64,000 nt of DNA. Origin: CAVWDU01 sp963753815 (GTDB lineage Bacteria; Pseudomonadota; Gammaproteobacteria; Pseudomonadales; Halieaceae). How positions within the stretch are numbered: position 1 is the first letter of the stretch; each line of letters opens with the position of its first letter. The notes below the pieces were generated by a model. That model was not told the DNA's origin and ran no database searches. It saw only the letters and a list, made by a program, of their open reading frames with translations. The DNA is taken from positions 434,001 through 498,000 of the forward strand of contig CAVWDU010000003.1 of assembly GCA_963753815.1 (NCBI GenBank). The letters run 5' to 3'. Positions 19,012 through 28,762 of the stretch are shown here, one piece after another. The translations under genes and the position numbers were made by a program.

Positions 19012-19359
19012 CGGGCTATGCCCTCAGGTCGTGAAGTGTGCTGGAAGCTACAGTCTAAGCGCTCGCAGATTTGCAGGCGAACGCTACACCGAATTCGGCA
19101 CCGGGCTCTGGTAGCGTGGCTCCTGCCAACAACGAGACAATGCAAGGTCGACGTCAGTTCTTACACTCTTACAATGGCGCCACGATGCAGGTTCTTTAGT
19201 CGTAGCGAGGGTAGCCTGGCGCTTGTCTGGCAGGGTGCTCAGACCAGAAGACGTCGAAGGCGTAGTTGACACTACGTCGAGGCGTCTGGCGGGAGACCGC
19301 ACTGTCAGGCAAGTGCCAGGATGACCGCAGCAGCCAATCGGTGAGCGATGCGGGCTGGC
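19012..19359. other. 348-bp intergenic region with one imperfect hairpin
   Basis: No gene is convincing here. The region lies upstream of the oxidase gene and downstream of the DUF3604 gene, both on the minus strand. At 19249-19287 AGACG...GCGTAG pairs with CTACG...CGTCT around TTGACA, leaving a mismatched middle; this could be a transcript-end structure for the DUF3604 gene but has no T-run. A minor AT-rich patch around 19150-19200 may hold the oxidase promoter. Confidence 0.4.
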
Positions 19360-21291
19360 CTACTTCGGTGGTGTGTACCAGATGGGCGAGGTGTAGGCGC
19401 GCTCCTGCTGGGTCACCGGTATGCGGTCCGGCAGGTCCAGCCCGAACTTTACCGCATCGTAAGCCGTCCAGCGCGGTGTCGGTATCTCCAACACGCGGGC
19501 GTAGTAAACGGCGCTGAGCGCAGGATCAAACGTCGGGTCACGCCATACGGCGCCCAGTTCGGGGGCCCCGATGGTGTTGGCCCAGGAGGGCACCGACAGG
19601 TCGACCGTGCTGCCCACGGGGCCGACATTACCTTTACCGTCCGGTTTCCGGTCGCCGGACCAGGCGACATCGAACACCTTTTCCCTCGCCTCGCCGTCGG
19701 CGCCCAGCCACGACTTCACGATCTGGATGCGGTCGAGGTTGGCGCCCATCGGGTCGCGCAGGGCGTAGACCAGAAAGGTCGGCGCGCCCTCACCCGGGAG
19801 TAGATCAGAACCCATGGGTACACCCTTGGCGTAGCCCACCAGGGCGAGATCGCGGCGTTTCACATCCGCTTCGGTAAAGTCACGGCCGCCAAAAAAACGT
19901 ACCCGGATCCGTGTCCCGGTCGTCGCATAAGTCTCCTTCCGCAGCATGGCGTCGAAGATGCCGCTACGGGTGTTCTCGTTGGCCCAGACAGCGACCAACC
20001 CTGCCGCGGCATACTCCCAGCCATAACGCTTGAGGCCGAGCTTCTCATTTTGTTTCAACAGGTGGGTACTGCGTTTGGGGTTGGGTTCATCGGTAGTGTG
20101 CTTGCCAAAAAAGTTTTCATTTCGGGTTGTCGGCAGCCCCGTATGGATATCGGTAGAGCCGATCAGACCGAATTTGTAGGGATTGGTGCCAGTAGTGGCC
20201 TCCAGCATCAGGCCGCGCTTGAGCCCGGAACGGGCGTATTCGCCGGGAAGCATCGCCGGTGTCTTGGCCTGCGAAAAATCCAGGTTGCCGGCGTCCCAGG
20301 TTTCAAAGTCCGCGAACCGGTCATCGGGTGAAAGCAGCGGGTGCGCCTCACCATCCCCCTTCGGCTGGGTGGCCTCATACAGCGGTTCCCAGCGGGCACG
20401 CAGTTCGGCGTAGGCCTTGTCCAGCGGGTTGTCGCTATCGAAGTTATCGACCAGCGGAAACATCCAGCCGTTGGACAGGTTGCCATTGTGCGGAATGGCG
20501 AGGGTCTGGCCGCCGGTTTTTTCCTCGTAGTCTGCCATCCACTGCCACAAGTCGCGCGGATTCGGACTTCCCGTCGGGGGCGTGGTGGTAAAGGGCTCGA
20601 CCATTTTCGCCCTGTCGCCATCATCACGCAGCAACACCACGCGATGCAGATTGTTGCCCTTCACCAGGGACGTCCACTCGTACCCGATGAGGGCGGTAAA
20701 CGTACCCGGACGGTTGAACTCCTCGGCGGCATCAACGATGGTTTCCCAGGTCGCCCGATAGGCCGGATTGCCGGGTTGATAGTTGAGCTCTTCGGGCACC
20801 TCGCCCTGAGAAAACCTGGCGATCAGGCCAAACATGGCATCGGAAGCAGCTTTACCGCCCTCATTAAACGCTGCATTGAGTTCGCGCCCGTAGGGCACTT
20901 TCAACACGTTCGGTGCGCCCGAGAGCACATCGACAATCATCCCCATGCCGTCTGTGTGATCGGCCACCGCCATAAAGTCAAACGGCGCAGACAATTTAAC
21001 CGGCTGGCCTGTGTTGGATGTAACCTGCTCACCGCTGGCGAAACGATAGGCATCCCGCGGCATCAACCGGGTGCCGCCGCCACCGGCATCTCCCGATAGC
21101 CCGGTGTGCACATGAACATCGCCGAAAAACACATCGGTGGGATACCCTCGATCCGCATACGGGGAATACGGACGCCCGCTCATCAACTCCGCCAGGCGAT
21201 CCGGGTTGGTCAACTCCTGACCGGTGGCCGCAGACGCTGCCATTACCATCACGATCCCGTGAGTAACAGATAGCAAGTTTCTATTTTTCAG
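19360..21291 (-). CDS. DUF3604 family secreted protein, apparent CTG start
   Basis: About 643 residues. A signal-peptide-like N-terminus (KNRNLLSVTHGIVMVMAASAATG) precedes YPTDVFFGDVHVHTGLSGDAG, and FDFMAVADHTDGMGM, both typical of DUF3604 and reminiscent of PHP-type metal sites (HVHT, ADHTD). Function is unknown; metallo-hydrolase activity is inference. AAGGAGG is followed after 7 bases by CTG at 21291, whereas no ATG, GTG or TTG sits at proper spacing; the longer open frame upstream runs through the DUF202 gene in another frame. A later TTG at 21276 or internal ATGs would truncate the signal peptide. Confidence 0.82.
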   Translation of the reverse strand: MKNRNLLSVTHGIVMVMAASAATGQELTNPDRLAELMSGRPYSPYADRGYPTDVFFGDVHVHTGLSGDAGGGGTRLMPRDAYRFASGEQVTSNTGQPVKLSAPFDFMAVADHTDGMGMIVDVLSGAPNVLKVPYGRELNAAFNEGGKAASDAMFGLIARFSQGEVPEELNYQPGNPAYRATWETIVDAAEEFNRPGTFTALIGYEWTSLVKGNNLHRVVLLRDDGDRAKMVEPFTTTPPTGSPNPRDLWQWMADYEEKTGGQTLAIPHNGNLSNGWMFPLVDNFDSDNPLDKAYAELRARWEPLYEATQPKGDGEAHPLLSPDDRFADFETWDAGNLDFSQAKTPAMLPGEYARSGLKRGLMLEATTGTNPYKFGLIGSTDIHTGLPTTRNENFFGKHTTDEPNPKRSTHLLKQNEKLGLKRYGWEYAAAGLVAVWANENTRSGIFDAMLRKETYATTGTRIRVRFFGGRDFTEADVKRRDLALVGYAKGVPMGSDLLPGEGAPTFLVYALRDPMGANLDRIQIVKSWLGADGEAREKVFDVAWSGDRKPDGKGNVGPVGSTVDLSVPSWANTIGAPELGAVWRDPTFDPALSAVYYARVLEIPTPRWTAYDAVKFGLDLPDRIPVTQQERAYTSPIWYTPPK

Positions 21292-21346
21292 GATCTTGCC
21301 TCCTTGTAGTCTTCCAAGCGCCCACTCAGCCGCGAACGCCGACGAT

Positions 21347-21592
21347 TCAACCGGCGAGCCGGCGTTGCACCCGCACGAAACGGTAAATACCGAACACCAG
21401 TACCAGGGAACCGGCACCCACCAGGAACCAGCCGATCCCGCGAGCAGTCGGGCTCATCGGGAAAAAGTGTAATACCACAGCGCCTCCCCCCAGCATCGAC
21501 AACGCCGTGCGGACATAGGCCAGGAGTGTGCGCTCGTTCGCCAGGTGAGTCCGCTCCATGGCGAGGTTGTCGCGCTTGCCGGCTCCGTCCAT
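21347..21592 (-). CDS. DUF202 small membrane protein
   Basis: An 81-residue protein with the DUF202 signature AMERTHLANERTLLAYVRTALSM at residues 11-33, followed by two membrane segments (LGGGAVVLHFF; GIGWFLVGAGSLVLVFGIYRF). Proteins of this family are found beside various membrane genes; the biochemical role is unknown. It is on the same strand as the DUF3604 gene, with 55 bases between, so the two may be co-transcribed. Confidence 0.85.
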   Translation of the reverse strand: MDGAGKRDNLAMERTHLANERTLLAYVRTALSMLGGGAVVLHFFPMSPTARGIGWFLVGAGSLVLVFGIYRFVRVQRRLAG

Positions 21593-22008
21593 AGGTAAAT
21601 CCTGTCGTCATGAAAGCCCCTATACATTCGGGCGGTGCCTGCAAATATAGCTGGTCTGGCGTCACCTGCACCAGACGATACAATCTGACATACACCACGA
21701 TCAGGTAAAATCGTTGTAAATGGGGCGCGAAAACATCTTCGCAGGTGACCGTGAGCTCGATACAGCCCATTCTCAACCTCACGCCGGGTAACGGCCTGCC
21801 GATCCAGTTCGCGGGGGATTTCGAGTACAGCTTCGCCGACGAACAGGTGGGGCCCAGACAGGCTGACGAACATGGCATTGCCATTGTTCAGAGGTGCCCT
21901 GGTTTGCCAAGGTCGGGAAATGTGTTCAAAATCGCTCTCTTGAATCGGGGGAGATTGTTCTCCTGAATCGCAAACCACGTATCCGCACCGAGCGGCCTGT
22001 CTTGCGCC
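21593..22008. promoter_or_regulatory. 416-bp divergent region upstream of the Wadjet operon
   Basis: This gap separates DUF202 (minus) from jetA (plus). A plus-strand frame from 21745 to 21966 shows no recognisable domain and may be a gene remnant. Close to jetA, GGAGA-TTGT-TCTCC (21950-21963) forms a small hairpin flanked by direct repeats TGAATCG (21941-21947 and 21964-21970), a possible operator. I see no firm -35/-10 pair. Confidence 0.35.
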
Positions 22009-23499
22009 ATGCCACTGCACTATAACGACCTGGAAGCCCTGCGCCAGAGCCACCCGGCATGGCGACTGCTGACCAGCCCCCACGCGCCCCTTATCGCCAG
22101 CTTCCTCAGCCGCGCGTTCGTCGAGGGTAATGCCCGGGTTGTGGGCGAGGCTGACCTCGCCGAGGCGCTGGAGGATGAATTGTTCGCTCTTCGGGATGAA
22201 TTCGGCCCGGAGAGCTATCCGCGAAGCGCCACGGAGTACCTCAACGACTGGGCGGCCCCCGCGCGCGGGTGGCTGCGCAAGTTCTACCGCCAGGACTCGG
22301 ATGAAGCCCAGTTTGACCTGACGCCGGCCACCGAAAAGGCCATCGCCTGGCTCGAGAGCCTGGGCCAGCGCAGTTTTGTGGGCACTGAATCCCGGCTGCT
22401 CACCCTCTTCGAACTGCTGCGCCAGCTGAGTGATGGCTCCAGCACGGACCCGCAACAGCGCCTGCAGGAGCTGAAGAAACGCCGGGCGGAAATAGACCGG
22501 GAAATCGAGCAGGTAGCCCGGGGTGATATGCCCATGCTCGACGATACCGCGCTCAAGGACCGGTTCATGCAATTCACCGGGCAGGCCCGTGAGCTGCTGT
22601 CAGATTTTCGCGAGGTGGAGCACAACTTCCGCCAGCTCGATCGCAGTGTGCGTGAACGCATCGCCCGCTGGGACGGGCGCAAGGGCGATCTGCTCGCGGA
22701 CATCATGGGGGAGCGGGACGCCATCGCCGATTCGGACCAGGGCAACAGTTTCCAGGCGTTCTGGTCCTTCCTCATGTCGCCCCAACGTCAGGAGGAGTTC
22801 AGCCAGAAGCTGGAAGCCGTGCTGGCACTACCGGCCATCGGCGCACTGAACCCGGACCGGCGCACCCGTCGCATCCATTACGACTGGCTGGAAGCGGGCG
22901 AGCATACACAGCGCACGGTAGCGCAGTTATCCCAGCAATTGCGCCGTTTTCTCGACGACCAGGCCTGGCTGGAAAACCGGCGTATCATGGACATCCTGCA
23001 CGGTATCGAGAGCCGGGCGATCGAATTGCGCGAGGCGTTACACGGCACTGCGGGGCTGGAGTTCATGCACGTCGACCAGCCCGGTGCCAATATCGAACTG
23101 CCCATGGAACGCCCGCTGTTCCGCCCACCCTTGAAACTGAGGATTGCCGATATCGCACTGGAGGACGGCGACGAAAGCCTGGACTCCGACGCCCTGTTCA
23201 ACCAGGTGTACGTAGACAAGGCGGCGATAGCCGGCCATATTCGTAAGTCGCTGCAGGCGCAGTCGCAAGTCACCCTGCAGGCACTGTGCGAGGCCCGGCC
23301 GCTGCAACAGGGGCTCGCCGAACTGGTGGCCTATCTCGAGTTGGGTGACAACCCCGCCCGCAACCGGTTCACGGCGGTGGTCGATGAATCGACGGAAACC
23401 GTTATCTGCTGGGAAAGTACCGGTGAGTCCGGGCGGCCGCGCCTGCGCCGCGCACACCTTCCCCGCATCGTCTACACCCGGGAGGCCCGCGTTGAGTGA
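22009..23499 (+). CDS. jetA: Wadjet type I protein JetA (DUF3375)
   Basis: A 496-residue protein whose N-terminus (LEALRQSHPAWRLLTSPHAPLIASFL) matches the DUF3375 opening. It is the MukF/kleisin-like subunit of Wadjet, the SMC-type complex that extrudes loops on small circular DNA and licenses its cleavage. Predicted helical regions around residues 150-200 contain a coiled-coil-like run (LQELKKRRAEIDREIEQV). It starts the four-gene operon; no strong ribosome site is visible before the ATG. It overlaps jetB by 8 bases. Confidence 0.93.
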   Translation: MPLHYNDLEALRQSHPAWRLLTSPHAPLIASFLSRAFVEGNARVVGEADLAEALEDELFALRDEFGPESYPRSATEYLNDWAAPARGWLRKFYRQDSDEAQFDLTPATEKAIAWLESLGQRSFVGTESRLLTLFELLRQLSDGSSTDPQQRLQELKKRRAEIDREIEQVARGDMPMLDDTALKDRFMQFTGQARELLSDFREVEHNFRQLDRSVRERIARWDGRKGDLLADIMGERDAIADSDQGNSFQAFWSFLMSPQRQEEFSQKLEAVLALPAIGALNPDRRTRRIHYDWLEAGEHTQRTVAQLSQQLRRFLDDQAWLENRRIMDILHGIESRAIELREALHGTAGLEFMHVDQPGANIELPMERPLFRPPLKLRIADIALEDGDESLDSDALFNQVYVDKAAIAGHIRKSLQAQSQVTLQALCEARPLQQGLAELVAYLELGDNPARNRFTAVVDESTETVICWESTGESGRPRLRRAHLPRIVYTREARVE

Positions 23500-24190
23500 A
23501 GACAGTGACACCCCGGAACTGGATACGGCCGCCGGCGAGCCCAGCGACAACGCGCTCTCCGCGTTGCTGGTCACCCTGCTCAAGGGTGTGCTTTACCAGG
23601 AAGCGGACCCCGCGCGCTGGGGCCGACTGCTCGATCTGCAGGCACGGGTGCGCGACTATGTGTCGGTGCTCGGGCTGGAGCTGATCCTGGACGAGGCCGA
23701 GGGCTATGCCTTCCTGCGCACCCGCACTGCGGCAGACGCCGACGCGCAAGCCACCCCGGCGCAGGACGACGTTCCCCGTCTCATGGCGCGACGCCAGCTC
23801 TCCTTCCCAGTCAGCCTGCTGCTGGCCCTGCTGCGCAAGAAACTGGCGGAATTCGACGCCGGGGGTGCGGAGACCCGGTTGATATTGACGCGCGACGACA
23901 TCATCGAACTGTTGCGGGTTTTCATGCCGGACAGCAGCAACGAGGCGCGCCTGGTAGACAGGATCGACAGCCATATCAAGCGGATACTGGAGCTGGGGTT
24001 TTTGCGCCGCCTCAAATCCACCACCAGGGCCCAGCCGGAGCGCTACGAAGTGCGGCGCATTATCAAAGCCTTCGTGGATGCACAGTGGCTGGCGGACTTC
24101 GATGACAGGCTGGCGCAGTACGCCGGCCACACAGCCAGCCAGACCAGCACCGGGCAGGACGCCAGACGGGACGGCACCACCGATGAATGA
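23492..24190 (+). CDS. jetB: Wadjet type I protein JetB (DUF4194)
   Basis: About 232 residues from a TTG at 23492, chosen because GGGAGG ends six bases before it and because the resulting protein starts just before the conserved region ALSALLVTLLKGVLYQE. It is the MukE/KITE-like winged-helix subunit of Wadjet, with IIELLRVFMPDSSNEARLVDRID as the characteristic C-terminal helix-turn-helix part. The TTG overlaps the jetA end by 8 bases and the jetB end overlaps jetC by 8 bases, so translation is probably coupled. The open frame extends further upstream, but inside jetA. Confidence 0.9.
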   Translation: MSEDSDTPELDTAAGEPSDNALSALLVTLLKGVLYQEADPARWGRLLDLQARVRDYVSVLGLELILDEAEGYAFLRTRTAADADAQATPAQDDVPRLMARRQLSFPVSLLLALLRKKLAEFDAGGAETRLILTRDDIIELLRVFMPDSSNEARLVDRIDSHIKRILELGFLRRLKSTTRAQPERYEVRRIIKAFVDAQWLADFDDRLAQYAGHTASQTSTGQDARRDGTTDE

Positions 24191-27100
24191 GCCGCAATCT
24201 CTCGGGCTCGACTTCGTCGGCGACGATACCCTCGCGGGCTTTCGCCTGACCCGCCTGCAGGTGTTCAACTGGGGCACCTTCGACAGCCGCGTGTGGACCC
24301 TGCATCCCGAGGGGCGTAACAGCCTGCTCACCGGAGACATCGGCTCTGGCAAATCCACCCTGGTGGACGCGGTCACCACGCTGCTGGTACCCGCCCACCG
24401 CGTGGCCTACAACAAGGCCGCAGGGGCCGACACCCGGGAGCGCTCACTGCGCTCCTATGTCCTGGGCTATTTCAAGTCCGAGCGCAATGAAACCTCGGGC
24501 AAGGCCAGGCCGGTAGCGCTGCGGGACAGCAACAACTACTCGGTGATTCTTGGCGAGTTCCGCAACCAGGGCTACGATCAGACCGTTACCCTGGCCCAGG
24601 TGTTCTGGATGAAAGACCTGCAAGGCCAGCCGGAACGGTTTACGTGGGTGCAGAAGCGGGCCCTGGATATCGCCCGGGACTTCTCCGGTTTCGGCAGTGA
24701 AATCAAGGACCTGCGCAAACGGCTCCGGGACAGCGGCGCCGAGGTAATGGACCGGTTCCCACAGTACGGCGCCTGGTTCCGGCGCCGCTTCGGCATCGAC
24801 AACGAACAGGCGCTGGATCTGTTTCACCAGACCGTGTCGATGAAGTCGGTGGGCAACCTGACCGGCTTCGTGCGGGGTCACATGCTGGAACCCTTCGATG
24901 TGGCGCCGCGCATCAAGGCGCTTATTAACCACTTCGACGACCTCAACCGCTCCCACGACGCCGTGCTCAAGGCCAAGCGACAGATCGCCCTGCTGCAGCC
25001 GCTGGTGGAGGACTGCGACGCCCACAGCGAACTGACCGGGCAGGTCGCGCAGTCCCGCCGCTGCCGCGACGCGCTCAAGCCGTTCTTTTCCAGCCATAAA
25101 CACCGGTTGCTGGGTGAACGCATCGAGCGCCTGCAGGTGGAGCTTAAGCGGTTGCAGGCGCGAATAGAGCAACTGCAAGACACCCTCCACAGCCAGCAGG
25201 CCCGGCAGGCGGAACTGCGCCAGCAGATTGCGGACAACGGCGGCGACCGGATCGAGCGCATCGCGGAGGACATCAGACGTACCGAACGCGACCGGGAGCA
25301 ACGCCAGCGGCGGGCAGCGCGCTACGCCGAATTACTCGGTCCGCTGGACCTGCCCGCCGTGGACACCGAAGCGGAGTTTGTCGAGCAACGGCAGGCGCTT
25401 ATCGATCTGGCCGAGCAGACGCGGGAGGAACGCGCCGTGGCAGAAGCGGCGATGCGCGAGGAGGAGTTCACCTTCCGCACCCGGCGCGAGGAGCACGTCG
25501 GCCTGCAGCGGGAAATCGATGGCCTGAAGTCCCGCCGCAGCAATATCGACCAGGCCCAGGTGGAGATACGCGCCCTGCTATGTACCGAGCTGGGTCTGGA
25601 CGAAACCGATATCCCCTTTGCCGGAGAACTGTTGCAGGTGCGTGAGGAGGAGCGCCCGTGGCAGGGTGCCATCGAGCGCCTGCTGCGCAGTTTCGGGCTG
25701 TCACTGCTGGTGCCGGACGACCTCTATACACAGGTAGCGGACTGGGTGGATCGCACCCACCTGCGCGGGCGCCTGGTGTATTACCGGGTGCGCGAACCCC
25801 GGCGCTCGGGAGCGCCGCAACTGCACCCGCAGTCATTGCTGCACAAACTGGCCATCAAGCCGGATTCGGGTGTCTATGCCTGGCTGGAGAATGAGCTGGC
25901 ACGGCGCTTCGACCTGGCCTGTTGCGACGATATCGCGGCGTTCCGGCGGGAGCAGAAAGCCATCAGCCGCAGCGGGCAGATCAAGTCGGGCGGCGAGCGC
26001 CACGAAAAGGACGACCGCCACCGCATCGATGATCGCAGCCGCTACATACTCGGCTGGAGCAACCGGGAGAAAATCGCCGCCCTGCAGGCCGCCGCCGATA
26101 AGCTCGAGACGCTGATGGGTGAATTGGGTAACGCGATCGCGACCCGCGCTACCAAGCTGCAAGCACTGGCGGCAACAATTGATGCAGTGAGCAAGCTGGA
26201 GGAGTACCGCGACTTCAACGAGTTGGACTGGCAGCCACTGGCGCTGCACATCGAACGCATGAAATCGGAAAAACAGCAGCTGGAAGCCGCTTCTGACCTG
26301 CTGCGGACCCTCACCGGCCAGCTGCAGACCCTGGAGCAGGAGACTGACGAGACAGCGGGGCTGCTGGAGCCGGCGCGTGATACGCGCGCGCGAACCGACC
26401 AGAAGCGAGAGGACGCCGAGAGCGCTCGCGCGAGCCTGGCCGAGTACCTGGGAAGCGAGGAAAGCCAATCGGCCGAAGCCTGTTTCGAACAACTGGAGCA
26501 GTACCGTTCAGAGGCCTTGGGTGAGCACACCCTGAGCATTGAGTCCTGTGACAACCGCGAACAGGAGCTGCGCAACTGGCTGCAGGCACGTATCGATGCG
26601 CAGGACAAACGCATCAGCGCGCTGCAGGAACGCATTGTGAAAGCCATGTCCGGCTACCAGAAGGACTACCCACTGGAGACCCAGGAGGTAGACGTTGCCG
26701 TGCAGTCCGCCGGGGACTACCGCACGATGTTGCAGGAACTGGAGAGCGACGGACTACCGCGCTTCGAGTCTCGCTTCAAGGAGTTACTCAACGAGAACAC
26801 CATCATCGAAGTGGCCAACTTCCAGTCCCAGTTACACCGCGAGCGGGAAACCATCCGCGAACGCATAGCCCAGATCAACGACTCCCTGACCCAGATCGAT
26901 TACAACCCGGGACGCTACATCCTGCTCGAAGCCCAGCCCACCCAGGACGCTGATATCCGTGATTTCCAGACCGAGCTGCGACGGTGCACCGATGACAGCC
27001 TGTCGGGCAGCGAGGACGAACAATACTCCGAGGCCAAGTTCCTGCAGGTCAGAGAGATCATCGAGCGCTTTCGCGGGCGAGAAGGTCTTTCCGACCAGGA

Positions 27101-27548
27101 TGGGCGCTGGACCGCAAAGGTCACCGACGTGCGCAACTGGTTCGGCTTCGCCGCTTCGGAGCGGTGGCGGGAGGACGACATCGAGCACGAGCACTACTCG
27201 GATTCTGGTGGAAAATCCGGCGGCCAGAAGGAAAAACTGGCCTACACCATCCTCGCCGCCAGCCTCGCCTACCAGTTCGGCCTGGAGTGGGGCGCCGTGC
27301 GCTCGCGGTCGTTCCGCTTCGTGGTTATCGACGAGGCCTTCGGCCGTGGCTCCGACGAGTCCACCGAATACGGTTTGAAATTGTTCGACCAGCTCAACCT
27401 GCAACTGCTGATCGTGACGCCGCTGCAGAAAATCCACATCATTGAGCCCCATGTGGCGAGCGTCGGGTTCGTCCAGAATGAGGACGGCCGGGCGTCCAGG
27501 CTGCGCAACCTGAGCATCGAGGAATACCGGGACGAGAAAGCGCGATGA
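24183..27548 (+). CDS. jetC: Wadjet type I protein JetC (SMC/MukB-like ATPase)
   Basis: A 1121-residue SMC-like ATPase. Walker A GDIGSGKST is at residues 51-59, followed by the N-terminal head. Long coiled-coil arms occupy roughly residues 300-480 and 680-980 (many ERIEQLQDTL-like heptads), with a hinge-like section between. The ABC signature SGGQKEK begins at residue 1012 and Walker B VVIDEAF at 1047-1053. The start at 24183 rather than the longer frame is set by the overlap with jetB and by the N-terminal homology. JetC pairs with JetA and JetB to form the motor; JetD is the nuclease. Confidence 0.95.
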   Translation: MNEPQSLGLDFVGDDTLAGFRLTRLQVFNWGTFDSRVWTLHPEGRNSLLTGDIGSGKSTLVDAVTTLLVPAHRVAYNKAAGADTRERSLRSYVLGYFKSERNETSGKARPVALRDSNNYSVILGEFRNQGYDQTVTLAQVFWMKDLQGQPERFTWVQKRALDIARDFSGFGSEIKDLRKRLRDSGAEVMDRFPQYGAWFRRRFGIDNEQALDLFHQTVSMKSVGNLTGFVRGHMLEPFDVAPRIKALINHFDDLNRSHDAVLKAKRQIALLQPLVEDCDAHSELTGQVAQSRRCRDALKPFFSSHKHRLLGERIERLQVELKRLQARIEQLQDTLHSQQARQAELRQQIADNGGDRIERIAEDIRRTERDREQRQRRAARYAELLGPLDLPAVDTEAEFVEQRQALIDLAEQTREERAVAEAAMREEEFTFRTRREEHVGLQREIDGLKSRRSNIDQAQVEIRALLCTELGLDETDIPFAGELLQVREEERPWQGAIERLLRSFGLSLLVPDDLYTQVADWVDRTHLRGRLVYYRVREPRRSGAPQLHPQSLLHKLAIKPDSGVYAWLENELARRFDLACCDDIAAFRREQKAISRSGQIKSGGERHEKDDRHRIDDRSRYILGWSNREKIAALQAAADKLETLMGELGNAIATRATKLQALAATIDAVSKLEEYRDFNELDWQPLALHIERMKSEKQQLEAASDLLRTLTGQLQTLEQETDETAGLLEPARDTRARTDQKREDAESARASLAEYLGSEESQSAEACFEQLEQYRSEALGEHTLSIESCDNREQELRNWLQARIDAQDKRISALQERIVKAMSGYQKDYPLETQEVDVAVQSAGDYRTMLQELESDGLPRFESRFKELLNENTIIEVANFQSQLHRERETIRERIAQINDSLTQIDYNPGRYILLEAQPTQDADIRDFQTELRRCTDDSLSGSEDEQYSEAKFLQVREIIERFRGREGLSDQDGRWTAKVTDVRNWFGFAASERWREDDIEHEHYSDSGGKSGGQKEKLAYTILAASLAYQFGLEWGAVRSRSFRFVVIDEAFGRGSDESTEYGLKLFDQLNLQLLIVTPLQKIHIIEPHVASVGFVQNEDGRASRLRNLSIEEYRDEKAR

Positions 27549-28762
27549 GTACACCGGCAGCCAGCCCCGCCAGCTGGACCGGGCCGAAAGAATTGCGCGC
27601 CCAGGTCCAGCGCCTGTGGAACCGCGGTCTGCTGCTGGCAGCCGTTGCGGGAGAGCCACTGCCGTTCCCGCGACGGCTGCAGCTGAAGACCCCCAACAGC
27701 CGTCAACTCTCTGAAGAATTCAGCCGCGTCCGCGACTGGATAGGCAGCCTCAAGGCGATACAGGGTGTGCGCATCGAGTACCGCCAGGTGCGCCATCAGG
27801 TGCTGGGCGTCAACGAGGTTCCAGTAGCGGCCTGGCTGGACAGCCTGGAGGACGGAGTGGGCCTGCTGCACAAGCGGGGCGACTGCAACGATTTCGTGGC
27901 GCTGCTAGAGCAGACCCGGCGCGACGCCCCCGCCCTGCTTCCCTGGCTGCGACAACAGCCACTGAGAGCGCTTGAGCTGCGTTCACAATGGCCGCAACTT
28001 CTGCAGGTGGCCAACTGGCTGCGTGAGAACCCGCGTCCAGACATCTACCTGCGCCAGGTCAGCATTCCCGGCATCGACAGCAAGTTCATCGAGCGCCATC
28101 GATCCGCCCTGATGCCGCTGCTGGAGCTCGCTCTGCCAGCGGACGCGATAGACAGCCGCGGCACAGGCGTTGCCGGATTCGAGCGCCGTTATGGTTTCCG
28201 TGGCAAGCCGGCCACGCTGCGATTTCGGCTGCTGGCTGAAGGGTTTGAGCTGCTGCCGGGAACTGATCGGGACATGACGCTGACCGCAGGTGATTTTGCC
28301 GAACTGCACCGGGCCGCCGACTTTAGCGACTCCATTGACCGGGTCTTCATCACTGAGAACGAGGTGAACTTCCTCGCCTTTCCTGCAGCGACGAAAAGCC
28401 TGGTCGTGTTCGGCGCGGGCTACGGCTTCGAGGCACTCGCCGAAATCCCGTGGCTGGCCGCCTGCAGGATTCACTACTGGGGCGATATCGACACCCACGG
28501 CTTCGCTATTCTCGATCAGCTACGCCAGAAGTACCCCGGCGTGCGCAGCCTGTTGATGGACGAGGCGACCCTGCTCGACCACCGCACACACTGGGTGAGC
28601 GAGACCCGGCCCCGTCCCGCCACACTCAAGCATCTCACCGCACAGGAACAGCAGTTGTATCAAGACCTGCTCGACAATCGCTGGGGCCCCGAGTTACGGC
28701 TGGAACAGGAACGTATCGACTACAACTACCTGCTCACCCGGCTGGCCGCCCTCGACGCCTGA
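27545..28762 (+). CDS. jetD: Wadjet type I nuclease JetD (DUF3322/DUF2220, Toprim)
   Basis: A 405-residue protein. The N-terminal DUF3322-like part begins with GPKELRAQVQRLWNRGLLL. The C-terminal Toprim-like part (DUF2220) shows the metal site: Glu271 in ITENEVNFLAF, and Asp314/Asp316 in YWGDIDTHGF. These residues are those expected for the topoisomerase-VI-like cleavage centre of JetD, which cuts closed circular plasmids. ATGA overlap with jetC shows coupling. All four genes look intact, so the defence operon is probably functional. Confidence 0.94.
   Translation: MSTPAASPASWTGPKELRAQVQRLWNRGLLLAAVAGEPLPFPRRLQLKTPNSRQLSEEFSRVRDWIGSLKAIQGVRIEYRQVRHQVLGVNEVPVAAWLDSLEDGVGLLHKRGDCNDFVALLEQTRRDAPALLPWLRQQPLRALELRSQWPQLLQVANWLRENPRPDIYLRQVSIPGIDSKFIERHRSALMPLLELALPADAIDSRGTGVAGFERRYGFRGKPATLRFRLLAEGFELLPGTDRDMTLTAGDFAELHRAADFSDSIDRVFITENEVNFLAFPAATKSLVVFGAGYGFEALAEIPWLAACRIHYWGDIDTHGFAILDQLRQKYPGVRSLLMDEATLLDHRTHWVSETRPRPATLKHLTAQEQQLYQDLLDNRWGPELRLEQERIDYNYLLTRLAALDA

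Noticed and set aside
21745..21966. A 73-codon frame upstream of jetA
   Set aside because: No domain, no ribosome site and no conserved pattern seen; kept only as a possible remnant.
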